From a bacterium BMS3Abin11 (GTDB lineage Bacteria; Pseudomonadota; Gammaproteobacteria; BMS3Bbin11), in assembly GCA_002897635.1 (NCBI GenBank), contig BDTD01000037.1, forward strand, positions 1 through 64,000: 64,000 nt of DNA, given 5' to 3'. The notes below the pieces were generated by a model. The model saw only the letters and a program-made list of their open reading frames with translations, was not told the DNA's origin and did not search any database. A program made the translations under genes and the position numbers. Below are positions 47,577 through 55,600 of the stretch, one piece after another; position 1 is the first letter of the stretch; every line of letters begins with the position of its first letter.

Positions 47577-47599
47577 ACCTTAAAATAGATCAATTAATT

Positions 47600-47757
47600 A
47601 AGGAGCCTCTGATGTGTATGCCATATCTCTGGCTTACAGGCTGACTCACAATCAAGGCGCAGCTTTGAAAGCATGCCTGGGCCTGGTGAAAAGTTGCAAC
47701 TCAGAGTGTGAATCAGCCTGTAAGCCAGAGATATGGCATACACATCAGAGGCTCCTT
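47600..47757. mobile_element. 158-bp miniature inverted-repeat element
   Basis: Terminal inverted repeats of about 50 bp, nearly perfect, begin AAGGAGCCTCTGATGTGTAT and differ at only a few bases between ends. The centre is ~55 bp with no frame. A half copy is at 46454-46506. Ends share AGG-N-CCTCT with the GGTACC family, hinting at a common origin. No target duplication could be firmly assigned. The rest of 47535-47835 is featureless. Confidence 0.75.
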
Positions 47758-47835
47758 AGCCCACTCTAGTCTGATTTTCCCCTGTAAGCGCTGGTCTGTC
47801 TCTGATTTAGGCAAAACGCAAGGCTCGATCCGGCA

Positions 47836-48711
47836 CTATTCCAATCTCTCCCAGGGCAAAGACTCATAAAAAGACTGCACTACAGGATATATCAAATCAA
47901 AATCCGGCAGGTCGCCGACTATCTCATCGGCAAGGGTTGGGTATTCAGCCTTTGATCGTTTTCGTATTTCCTCATCTCGAAATGACTCTGCCTGAGGGTA
48001 AATTCCTCTAGAGTGGGCTTTTACTATCAGGCTATCCAGAATCTTAGCTTTCACCACAGCATCCAAATCAGGGAATTTTTCTATCAGCAGGAAAAGATCA
48101 AAAACATCCTGACGTCTGTGCCTTCCCCGCTTTAGTTGCTGCAATACTGATCGTATTTTCTCCGCGATTAGGTCAATGAGAGTGTAAGCAGTGAGTATCC
48201 CATCTCCGCCGATACTGAATTCATCGATATTGGGCATTAACTCATTCAGACTATAGTCGATGTCTATAGCTGTAGGGCATCTTCCTGCCAATAAGCGTTT
48301 GTATTTTTGCTCATGTTTATATGCATACCCGATTTTCATCTTAATTGATGGAAATTGGGCATCAGACTTATTAGCAGGCTGAACTTTGCAGCTTTGGATT
48401 TTGCATTCCAGGTCATAATCGAGAGACTCTCCCATTATGGCCATGCTTTTATTCAGCCTATTGGCTATCTCATCCTTGTTAATGTCCCCCAACATCTGAT
48501 TAGTGGAAAAATCGATATCCCTGGTATAGCGATGGCTGTTATATCGAATAGCTAAAAGAATTCCACCTTTGATTACCATGCTGGACTTGAGTGCTGGCTG
48601 GTTGGCGATGCCAGACAGGATGATATGAATAGCTTCTCTGAATTGCCTTTGATCCCCTTCGGGGACATCATTGACCCAGTCTTTAATATTGTGTTCTTCA
48701 ATCAACGACAA
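47836..48711 (-). CDS. abiEii: AbiEii-type nucleotidyltransferase toxin
   Basis: Toxin of a type IV toxin-antitoxin and phage-resistance pair; relatives block growth by modifying tRNA or other substrates with nucleotides. The 291 residues have the nucleotidyltransferase core KGGILLAIRYNSHRYTRDID (motif I with RDID) near residues 45-64 and a later RRQDVFDLFLLIEKF. No signal peptide. It lies 9 bp downstream of the AbiEi-like antitoxin gene, the standard order, in accessory DNA between two tRNA genes. Confidence 0.88.
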   Translation of the reverse strand: MSLIEEHNIKDWVNDVPEGDQRQFREAIHIILSGIANQPALKSSMVIKGGILLAIRYNSHRYTRDIDFSTNQMLGDINKDEIANRLNKSMAIMGESLDYDLECKIQSCKVQPANKSDAQFPSIKMKIGYAYKHEQKYKRLLAGRCPTAIDIDYSLNELMPNIDEFSIGGDGILTAYTLIDLIAEKIRSVLQQLKRGRHRRQDVFDLFLLIEKFPDLDAVVKAKILDSLIVKAHSRGIYPQAESFRDEEIRKRSKAEYPTLADEIVGDLPDFDLIYPVVQSFYESLPWERLE

Positions 48712-48720
48712 TCACCCTGA

Positions 48721-49617
48721 CTAAAATAAATTAATTGACAGGCACCACTTCTCAGAAAATTCCGGGATGTACTCCGCAGAGGCGTCTAATTTTCTTGAAC
48801 CTCCCCGTTGTACCTGAGAGAGCCACCCATCAATAAGAGGGTGCTTCAATTTAAGCTTTTCATCCAGAATGTATCCTGCCCGAACTTTATCTATGGGACG
48901 ACCATGATTTGTCACCTCATCGACGATAAGCTTCAAATAGGTCTCCGCATGCTCCTCATATACCTCAAGTACATGGCCAATGCCTCCACAAAGCTCCGGG
49001 TTTCGAAGCATATCGAGAAAAGTTCGACCAATGGTCGACACACGGTAGGGCTTATCCCTGATATTTTTATAAGCACCCAGGTGGATGCTATTATGTCTAT
49101 GTACCTCAGTTCGGCCAATTTTTACCATGTTGATCTTGCGTAACTCAGGCAAACCATTCTTTAGATATATCGCCAGGTCATCACCCAAATCCTTCTGCAT
49201 ACGATCAACGGCATATTTTCTCCACTCTCCTTTGCCAGGAGACGAAAGAAATAGTTTGCCGGGTATTCGGTTGGTTAGGCCGTGATGTGCCATGGCACTG
49301 AGATGGGATACATAGCAGAATGGATCTACCGAGCAGACAATCTCTTCTGATGGGGCATTGCTTCTTCCCAGAATACTAAAGACCGATTTACTGGAAAAGC
49401 TTTTGTGGGGATCCAGAATTCCATCATCAAGCAGGTTGTTAAGTGCAGTGGATAGTGAGCGCGAATCAGGGGAGTCCTTTTTGATGGACTGTATGGGTTC
49501 ACCTCGGAAAGATTTTGTCTGGTATATACGATAAACAATTACCGCTAATTGATAAAATGTGACAATTGGCTGATTTAGCTCAGACAGGGATAAAGACAGG
49601 GCTTTTGTTAATTTCAT
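48721..49617 (-). CDS. abiEi: AbiEi-type antitoxin / transcriptional repressor
   Basis: A 298-residue protein. The N-terminal ~90 residues suit a winged helix (FYQLAVIVYRIYQ, LSTALNNLLDDGIL). The C-terminal part has SHLSAMAHHGLTNRIP and the family hallmark RVSTIGRTFLDMLRNPELCG. AbiEi proteins repress their own operon by binding inverted repeats in the promoter. Two long perfect palindromes lie directly upstream, the nearer one only 4 bp from the ATG. Confidence 0.88.
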   Translation of the reverse strand: MKLTKALSLSLSELNQPIVTFYQLAVIVYRIYQTKSFRGEPIQSIKKDSPDSRSLSTALNNLLDDGILDPHKSFSSKSVFSILGRSNAPSEEIVCSVDPFCYVSHLSAMAHHGLTNRIPGKLFLSSPGKGEWRKYAVDRMQKDLGDDLAIYLKNGLPELRKINMVKIGRTEVHRHNSIHLGAYKNIRDKPYRVSTIGRTFLDMLRNPELCGGIGHVLEVYEEHAETYLKLIVDEVTNHGRPIDKVRAGYILDEKLKLKHPLIDGWLSQVQRGGSRKLDASAEYIPEFSEKWCLSINLF

Positions 49618-49621
49618 TACA

Positions 49622-49666
49622 GCTTACCAATGATATACGTCCTCAGGACGTATATCATTGGTAAGC
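49622..49666. promoter_or_regulatory. 45-bp perfect palindrome at the abiE start (probable operator)
   Basis: Two 22-bp arms are exact reverse complements around one central base, with the core GTCCT-C-AGGAC flanked by ATATAC. It ends 4 bp before the abiEi start codon. In the leftward mRNA the loop area (GTCCTGAGGAC) contains the only Shine-Dalgarno-like GAGGA, so the structure could control both transcription and translation. Confidence 0.8.
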
Positions 49667-49738
49667 ACTGATTGTCAAGTTTATAAGACGTTAAATATAG
49701 TAACAAAATTTTCATTAACTTGACTAAATTGATACTTC

Positions 49739-49777
49739 ATCAGTATACTAATGTCCTAAGGACATTAGTATACTGAT
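49739..49777. promoter_or_regulatory. 39-bp perfect palindrome upstream of abiE (second operator)
   Basis: Arms of 19 bp (ATCAGTATACTAATGTCCT and its reverse complement) around a central A. It shares the GTCCT-N-AGGAC core and TATAC-rich flanks with the palindrome at 49622. The 72 bp between them is AT-rich and probably holds the promoter. Paired inverted repeats are a known feature of AbiE promoters. Confidence 0.8.
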
Positions 49778-49924
49778 CAATAACCCTTTTTTTAGTTGAA
49801 ATTCATTTCATTGCACCCCAGGCCCGTACTTGCGAGAATGACCTTATAACGAATAAGAGATAATGAACGGGCAAACCTTCCCTGACGTTCTAATTCCCTG
49901 CAACAACAGAAGAAAGAAATAAAC

Positions 49925-50044
49925 GTGTCAGAATTTAAAAACATACAGGAGCTCGAAAAACGTCTCTGGTCAGCAGCGGATCAACTGCGTGCGAATACGG
50001 GGCTGACCGCGCACCAATTGCTGGGCTTAATTCCATTTAGGTAA
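49925..50044 (+). pseudogene. hsdM: Type I restriction methylase (HsdM) N-terminal remnant
   Basis: From GTG 49925 the frame reads SEFKNIQELEKRLWSAADQL then RANTGLTAHQ, the usual start of N-6 adenine DNA methylases. After a few more residues (LLGLIPFR) it stops at 50042. The whole catalytic region is missing. The break coincides with the left end of the IS200-type element, so insertion and later deletion removed the rest. hsdS and hsdR are absent. The DNA from 49778 to 49924 shows nothing else. Confidence 0.7.
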
Positions 50045-50637
50045 ACCACCGCCTCTGGCGGTGAGACAAGAAAAGGCTCAGCCGTTCCGGTGTGCGGAGT
50101 AGATAATGGCCTCTCTTTGAATCGGCAAGTTCTATAGGATGCCATTATGAGAGAGTAGCAACGACAAGCTCACGTTAAACATTATTGCAGATATCACGTA
50201 GTGTTTATCCCAAAATATCGTAAGAAGTCGATATATGGGACGTTAAGAAAAGGATATTGGAGGGATCTCTCGAGACCTGTGTCGTCAAAATGGGATTGAA
50301 CTGGTGGAAGGCCATGCGATGGATGATCATGTGCATATGCTGTTGATTATTCCCCCGAAATTCAGCATAGCCAATACGATAGGGTTTCTGAAAGGAAAAT
50401 CAGCGATACGGATATTCAGAGAATATTTACAGGTGAAACGGAATTTTACAGGAAGGCGCTTTTGGACCCGAGGCTACTGTGTCAGTACTGTGGGATTAGA
50501 TGAAGAGATGATCAGCATCTACATCAAGAATCAGGAACTGGAAGAAAAACGCCAGGAGCAAATAAGATTAAAAGTAGTTTAACAATAGCCCCTTCCAGGG
50601 GCTTTCACCATACCACCCGCTTTGCGGGTGGTCGTTG
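50044..50637 (+). mobile_element. IS200/IS605-type insertion sequence, decayed
   Basis: Left-end hairpin CCACCGCCTCTGGCGGTG at about 50046 and right-end hairpin ACCACCCGCTTTGCGGGTGGT near 50611-50631 bracket one tnpA-like reading region. A second stem (AGCCCCTTCCAGGGGCT) follows tnpA. No terminal inverted repeats or target duplication are seen, as expected for this family. Exact ends are estimates. Confidence 0.75.
50148..50582 (+). pseudogene. tnpA: IS200-type transposase tnpA, nonsense and frameshift mutations
   Basis: From ATG 50148 the frame reads M-R-E-stop-QRQAHVKHYC then HVVFIPKYRKKSIYGTLRK. The TAG at 50157 sits where the family has Tyr. At the AAAA run near 50247-50250 the homology moves to the next frame, continuing KDIGGISRDLCRQNGIELVE and GHAMDDHVHML (the HUH-type histidines), then RRFWTRGYCVSTVGLDEE. 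The catalytic Tyr region is still readable, but the gene cannot make full protein. The intact tail from 50304 is only 92 residues. Confidence 0.8.
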
Positions 50638-50699
50638 ATTCTCCTGCGCTATTAGTTCTTCTTCCAGAAAATCCAGGTCAAACCTTTGTGTTTTAAATA

Positions 50700-51449
50700 T
50701 CAGCGAATACGGGGTATAAAGCCGTTGACCTGTGTCATATAGTGCCGATAGGTTTCACCGAACTGGTCGATCATCACCGCTTCTTCTCGCCGCGCCAGTC
50801 GTCGATACATCCAAAACAATACTGGCGCCATTGCCAAAGTAATTAACGTCGGCCACTGGATCAGAAAACCGAATATCACCAGAAAGAAACCAGTGTATTG
50901 CGGATGGCGTACGTAGCGGTAGATACCATTCGTGACAAGATCACTATGGGCGAGATAAATTTGTCGCCATCCGAGTGTGACAACAATCACGCCGGTCGTA
51001 ATCAAAACCATACTTAGTGTCATCACTACATACACCGCCCATTGCATCGGCAACAACCCGGTCTGATTTAACAGATAGGCCCACAGGTGACTTTGCTGGT
51101 GGCCGAATAAGCCGGGTGAAACATCTGTATAGGCCGACAGGAAGTAAATAGTCAGCGGAATACCAAACATTTCGGTGAACAAAGCAATAAAAAATGCAGC
51201 ACCCATACCTGCGCTGCGCCAGGCAGGCGCACCCCTGGGCCGCACAAAACCCAGCAGGAAAGCAACAAAAAGTGCAACGGCACCGACCATCATTGGCCAA
51301 TTGCCGTACCAATGGTTAAACGAAATATTTTCCTGGTGGTTCATGACCGGACCAAGTAGCGTAACAACAAGACCGCCAAGGGCGAGCACAACAACCAGAA
51401 CCAGCAACAGGTTTGGCCATTTTAATTTTTTTGCATCTATAGTCATCAT
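50700..51449 (-). CDS. Isoprenylcysteine carboxyl methyltransferase (ICMT/PEMT) family membrane protein
   Basis: 249 residues with about five to six membrane segments. The SAM-binding C-terminal part has GIYRYVRHPQYTGFFLVIFG and RREEAVMIDQFGETYRHYM, the signature of ICMT-type methyltransferases. The bacterial substrate is unknown. Two adjacent ATGs (51449, 51446) are possible starts. Between the IS element and its stop is 60 bp without a gene. Confidence 0.85.
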   Translation of the reverse strand: MMTIDAKKLKWPNLLLVLVVVLALGGLVVTLLGPVMNHQENISFNHWYGNWPMMVGAVALFVAFLLGFVRPRGAPAWRSAGMGAAFFIALFTEMFGIPLTIYFLSAYTDVSPGLFGHQQSHLWAYLLNQTGLLPMQWAVYVVMTLSMVLITTGVIVVTLGWRQIYLAHSDLVTNGIYRYVRHPQYTGFFLVIFGFLIQWPTLITLAMAPVLFWMYRRLARREEAVMIDQFGETYRHYMTQVNGFIPRIR

Positions 51450-51529
51450 AAATACTGCAGTATATACGCTAGCCGGTTTAACGGTTGATTTTTATTTCGT
51501 GGCAAAACGTATGGTGACGTCAGATTTTT

Positions 51530-51586
51530 GGGTCAGAGTAAAAATTCTAGGATGAAAGAAAAAGAGAAGAGTTTTTACTCTGACCC
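51530..51586. repeat. Inverted repeat GGGTCAGAGTAAAAA
   Basis: Perfect 15-bp arms at 51530-51544 and 51572-51586 separated by 27 bp. This sequence type is often seen as a dispersed palindrome in proteobacteria. The right arm overlaps the beginning of the following small gene, whose early codons it provides. Confidence 0.8.
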
Positions 51587-52004
51587 CGAGTATTTTGTGA
51601 GAGACTATAAAGGCATGTTTGTAAGAGTTTGCCATAAGGATCAGGGCCTCCACTTTACTGTGGTAGATATACTGCGGGATGACAAGGAACAGGAACTCAA
51701 GCTGATTCTTGACCTGGGGGTTATTCAACACAGCAATTTGAATAGTGAGCAGGCCTGGGTTGTGATTGCCGAGAATCTGCTTGCATCGGAACTGGTGGAA
51801 AACGAGAAATGTTTATTGGCCCGGGATATCGCAAACTGGCTGCCGCCACTGTCCCGTGAATGTCTGCTCAGTGTCAGAGAAGAAGATCTCCGCCAGCTGT
51901 CAGCATTTTGCCCAGAAGATGCATCACAGATGCCTGTCATTCCCGCTACTTTGTCTGAGAATGACCCGTTAACCATTCTCGCTGACTGGCTAAATAAGGA
52001 CTGA
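51552..52004 (+). CDS. Hypothetical cytoplasmic protein
   Basis: From ATG 51552 the product is 150 residues. A TTG at 51528 or an internal ATG near residue 21 (MFVRVCHKDQ) are alternatives, since the first ~12 codons come from the inverted repeat. The body is acidic and helical (LASELVENEKCLLARDIANW, LPPLSRECLLSVREEDLRQL) with no signal peptide or membrane segment. No family recognised. It ends 54 bp before tRNA-Ser(GGA). Confidence 0.6.
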   Translation: MKEKEKSFYSDPEYFVRDYKGMFVRVCHKDQGLHFTVVDILRDDKEQELKLILDLGVIQHSNLNSEQAWVVIAENLLASELVENEKCLLARDIANWLPPLSRECLLSVREEDLRQLSAFCPEDASQMPVIPATLSENDPLTILADWLNKD

Positions 52005-52058
52005 ATTGCGTTAAGGGAAGATCTAAGCTAATCTTCGCCGTCCGATTTTTCTCAATTC

Positions 52059-52148
<90 letters not shown>

Positions 52149-52178
52149 AAAAAAACCGGTTCTGCGGACCAGTTTTTT
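52149..52178 (+). terminator. Rho-independent terminator of tRNA-Ser(GGA)
   Basis: AAAAACCGGT pairs with ACCAGTTTTT (one mismatch) around TCTGCGG, with a T run on the 3' side, directly after the tRNA. Confidence 0.8.
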
Positions 52179-52600
52179 GCATCAGAGTGCCAGTTTCTCG
52201 GGGTCTCCAGCCGCGATTCAAGTGTGCCCTTCAGTGCTCTGTTACTACGCTTCATTAATCCCAGATTCAATGAGCCAAAGAAGATTCCTTGATCGCTCTG
52301 ATTTCCATGTTCGCGGCTGGCAAACCTGGGTGAAAATCAATCAATTGATCTGGTAAATAATTTTACTGCACGTATGTGTGTTATTTAAGCAATAATATAC
52401 AGTAAAGACGACATTAAATATTGCATAAATTATTGTAAGAAATAAGATATTTTACAAAATAATACATGGCATAAAAGAACAAAACTACAAAATATAGTGT
52501 TTGTAAAATCAGCAGGAAAAACTATAATTCACAATTCACAGCATAGAAATGATGCATTTTACAACGACTTTTATGCATTCAGGATGCAGAGGAAAAATGA
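52179..52600. other. AT-rich cysC upstream region, no gene seen
   Basis: About 420 bp without a convincing frame. 52336-52376 resembles a block in the def-mfd gap at 28219-28254, and CATGGCATAAAAG at 52465-52477 recurs at 28174-28185. The strongly A/T sequence from 52380 on could hold the cysC promoter, but no confident -35/-10 pair was picked. Confidence 0.45.
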
Positions 52601-53227
52601 ATGAAAAGTGATAATGTCGTATGGCATCAGACTGCCATCACGCGTCAGGACCGTAATAATCTGCATAATCATGAAAGTATTATTATATGGTTTACAGGCT
52701 TGTCGGGAGCAGGGAAGTCAACTCTGGCCAACGCCCTCGAACAAAAACTGCATGCTACAGGCTGCGCTACTATTGTACTCGATGGCGATAATGTGAGGCA
52801 CGGTCTCTGTGGTGATCTCAGCTTTTCCACGGATGGCCGTGAAGAAAACATACGCAGAATTGGTGAGATGTCCAAGCTGTTTATCGATGCTGGCGTCATT
52901 GCCATCACGGCATTTATCTCTCCCTTCCGCCATGACCGCAGACGTGTGCGAGACCTCGTCGAAGAAGGAGACTTCATTGAAGTGTACTGCCGCTGCTCGT
53001 TAGATACCTGTGAAAAACGCGACATCAAGGGGATATATAAACTTGCGCGGAGTGGTGAGATTAAGGAATTTACCGGAATATCATCGCCATACGAAGAGCC
53101 TGAGCAAGCGGATATCACGGTAGATACTGATAAGCATAGTATTGAGGAATGCGTTGATCAAATAGTTACTGAGTTAGAGGGTCTGCAGTTATTTAATAAG
53201 AAAACTCCGCTCAACGAAGTTGTTTGA
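52601..53227 (+). CDS. cysC: Adenylylsulfate kinase
   Basis: Phosphorylates APS to PAPS for sulfate assimilation or sulfation. P-loop FTGLSGAGKSTLANAL at about residues 31-46, LDGDNVRHGLCGDLSFS, and REENIRRIGEMSKLF follow the family exactly. FTGISSPYEEPEQADI is the usual end. 208 residues, a stand-alone kinase not fused to CysN. Isolated from other cys genes in the window. Confidence 0.95.
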   Translation: MKSDNVVWHQTAITRQDRNNLHNHESIIIWFTGLSGAGKSTLANALEQKLHATGCATIVLDGDNVRHGLCGDLSFSTDGREENIRRIGEMSKLFIDAGVIAITAFISPFRHDRRRVRDLVEEGDFIEVYCRCSLDTCEKRDIKGIYKLARSGEIKEFTGISSPYEEPEQADITVDTDKHSIEECVDQIVTELEGLQLFNKKTPLNEVV

Positions 53228-53272
53228 TTTATATGTGAGAATCCAAAAGTGCCTGGATGCGCAAAAGAAAAG

Positions 53273-53291
53273 AGGGGGGGCCCTCCCCCCT
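53273..53291. terminator. G/C hairpin after cysC
   Basis: AGGGGGG and CCCCCCT pair around a five-base loop 45 bp downstream of cysC. It is stable but has no T run, so termination is likely rather than certain. Confidence 0.5.
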
Positions 53292-53355
53292 GGTTTAAAC
53301 GCTGTTCTAATGTTAGACCAAATGCCCTTCGGGCTAATGAGTCACCCTCATTCCT

Positions 53356-53375
53356 TTAGGGCGCCTCTATTATTT
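53356..53375. repeat. GGTACC-family variant arm (GGCGCC core) over the porin stop
   Basis: TTTAGGGCGCCTCTATTATT matches the family arm except that the centre is GGCGCC. The stop codon of the leftward porin gene (53370-53372) lies in it, the same position as in mfd. Confidence 0.55.
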
Positions 53376-54800
53376 AAACTTGTACCGGGCCATTACCCAG
53401 AACTTATCGGTGTCGAAGCTGAAACCATCGCCACCATCTGTGAAGCTGGCGTATTTCACCAGTCCTAGCCAGTTCTTTGTAAACGGTTTTGCAAACAACA
53501 TGTCCCACTCACTTCCATAGTCGCTAACGCCGCGTATCGTTTTGTTAGCCTGAAAGTTGTGATACGCCACGACAAGCTTGGACTTACCGATTAAACCCTT
53601 CACCACCAGGGTGATGCTGGTATCCTCGAGGCCACCGACCGGAGTCGCCGTACCACCGGGGGCACCGACAAACTTATCGGCCCAGCCATTAAAAGCATGT
53701 ATCGTGGCCAGAGGAGTCTGAAGGGAATTCACACCATTACTTCCAAGAACCTCCTGTCCCACTTTCACAACCACTGGTTTGCCACCCACTTTGAATGCGC
53801 CACCAAACTCGATGTTGTAGTAATTATTGCTAGACAGCCTCGGGTCGGCATCGGCGGTGGGGTTTTGATTTGCCCACTCCAGTTCGTATAGTAAGCTGAA
53901 CCTGTCGCTGGTTTTTTTCTTACCCACGAATCGCAGACCCCAGGTATCTGAATCGAAGTTAACGATGCCCGGTGTACCCGGGGTGCCCACGCCCTCTTTG
54001 AAGGGGGTCTTAGGATTGTCATTAAAGTCCAGCAGATAGCCGTAACCAGTCAGCTTGCCGAGCGGGAGTTTATAGGAAACGTTGATAAGATGGGAATTGT
54101 CCATATCCCACTCGTCGAATACCGAGTTTGGACCGAAGGTACGGATCACTTTATCAAGGTATACATATGATGCACTAAGGTTTTTGATCGAGGAGTTGTC
54201 GATCCGAAAGGCTTCATAGGTCTGGAAGTTCTGGCGCCAGACGATGTTGCCCACCCAGCGGTGGTTGTTGTAGATGATGCTTTGCCGTCCCACCTTGACC
54301 GTGGTATTTCCGTTACAGCCTCCGGGCGCGTTCTTGCAACCGCTTGTTGCACTGCGCCAGCCGAGGTAGGCTTCGTTGAACTCTACGAAATTGTTATCCG
54401 GGATAGCGGAATAGCCCGCACGGATGCGGGAACCGGCTGGTCCTGGTGGAAAGGTCAGGTCGTCGTCGATGTTTAATGCTTTGTCTTTACCCATCGTTGT
54501 GTTGGCCTCGAACTCAACTCGGCCATAGAACCCGTTATATCGGGCCGTGCTATAACCTAGCTTGGTACGTATGCTCCACAGGCTGGCATCACCAGTGCCA
54601 GCCAGGGGTGATGCGGCAGGAATCTTGTCCGATACGTTTTCATACCTTAGTCGTAAGGAAAGGTCAGGTGTGCCACTTTTGAGTGCACTGCTGAAGTTTT
54701 TCGTTTCTTTTAATCCCTTGGGGTTCAATTCCCCGCAGCTTGCTGCGAATATCATCATTCCGGCGTAGGCCGGAATCCAGTGGTTCTCGAGTATGGACAC
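53370..54800 (-). CDS. Alginate-export-type outer-membrane porin, 5' end replaced
   Basis: From about residue 45 the sequence is a beta-barrel protein: SLRLRYENVSD, FYGRVEFEANTT and the family hallmark TVKVGRQSIIYNNHRWVGNI. The last strand ends FWVMARYKFK with C-terminal Lys rather than the usual Phe exactly at the end. This matches the alginate-export/porin group. The first ~40 residues (MSILENHWIPAYAGMM ...) are translated repeat DNA, not a signal peptide, so the original 5' end is lost and secretion is doubtful. The homologous part starts near 54690. It may be a pseudogene. The junction faces a broken PhzF gene. Confidence 0.65.
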   Translation of the reverse strand: MSILENHWIPAYAGMMIFAASCGELNPKGLKETKNFSSALKSGTPDLSLRLRYENVSDKIPAASPLAGTGDASLWSIRTKLGYSTARYNGFYGRVEFEANTTMGKDKALNIDDDLTFPPGPAGSRIRAGYSAIPDNNFVEFNEAYLGWRSATSGCKNAPGGCNGNTTVKVGRQSIIYNNHRWVGNIVWRQNFQTYEAFRIDNSSIKNLSASYVYLDKVIRTFGPNSVFDEWDMDNSHLINVSYKLPLGKLTGYGYLLDFNDNPKTPFKEGVGTPGTPGIVNFDSDTWGLRFVGKKKTSDRFSLLYELEWANQNPTADADPRLSSNNYYNIEFGGAFKVGGKPVVVKVGQEVLGSNGVNSLQTPLATIHAFNGWADKFVGAPGGTATPVGGLEDTSITLVVKGLIGKSKLVVAYHNFQANKTIRGVSDYGSEWDMLFAKPFTKNWLGLVKYASFTDGGDGFSFDTDKFWVMARYKFK

Positions 54801-54855
54801 CGGCCTGCGCCGGTGTGACGCGACGATGTTAATACCCCGTCAGCTTGCTGCGGGG
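54731..54855. repeat. Cluster of hairpin repeats at a gene-gene breakpoint
   Basis: Four palindromic pieces lie in 125 bp: CCCCGCAGCTTGCTGCG (54731), ATTCCGGCGTAGGCCGGAAT (54757-54776), ACACCGGCCTGCGCCGGTGT (54797-54816) and a CCCCGT-CAGCTTGCTG-CGGGG stem (54835-54855). The second is the common repeat that translates as PAYAGM. Truncated genes lie on both sides. Confidence 0.85.
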
Positions 54856-54858
54856 TAG

Positions 54859-55527
54859 TTTACTGGACACCCGATCCTCGGTACGGCATGGGTTATCCGC
54901 CATTACGTTGCTCCTGAGCCCTGTGCACAGGTGCGGCTGCACCTCGCCGTGGGGCCGGTCTCTGTCACGTTTGAGTCTTCCGATGCTGGAAGAGAGCTTG
55001 CGTGGTTTCTCGCACCGCCGATGTCTCTCGGGATGACGTCTACTCGTGAGCCAGTTGCAGCAGCACTTGGTTTATCACCGGAGGATATAGAGACGAGGGC
55101 ACCCATCCAGGTGATTTCTGCTGGTACCTCGGCCATGGTTGTCCCGCTGTGCAGTCTTGACGCGCTTCGACGCAGCAAGCTTAATCTCGAGGCGTATACT
55201 GCACTGGCGGCCGAAGGTTTTCCTCCCCTGGTCTACCTGTTCTGCCACCAGACGCATCAGCCCCAGAACGACCTCTGCGCAAGGTTTTTCTTCGAGGCGC
55301 ACGGGGTGCGCGAAGATCCGGCGACGGGGAATGGCGCCGCCTTCCTCGGTGCCTACCTGTTGGAGCATCGATTTTTTCCTGAGTCCAGCCTGTCCGTACG
55401 GATTGAGCAAGGCTACGAGATTCGACGACCATCGTTGGTCATGCTGCGTGCACGAATGTTCAACGGGGCTCGTGAGGTAAGCGTTGGCGGCTATATCATT
55501 CCAACGGTACAGGGAGAATTGCTTTGA
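54859..55527 (+). pseudogene. PhzF-family epimerase/isomerase, 5' truncated
   Basis: Just after an in-frame stop at 54856 the frame opens directly in the PhzF motif FTGHPILGTAWVIR. It then runs through LAVGPVSVTFE, LFCHQTHQPQNDLCARFF and the family motif EDPATGNGAAFLGAYL to a normal C-terminus (REVSVGGYI). The first ~65-70 residues, including the N-terminal catalytic region, are absent. No ATG precedes the motif; a GTG at 54931 would drop more. Codons look G+C-richer than neighbouring genes, hinting at transfer. Not expected to be active. Confidence 0.8.
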
Positions 55528-55600
55528 CACAGATATCAATGGCATGCTGTCACGGACGTACAACATGAAATCCCCATTATTGGTTGCGGTCGTGCACTTT

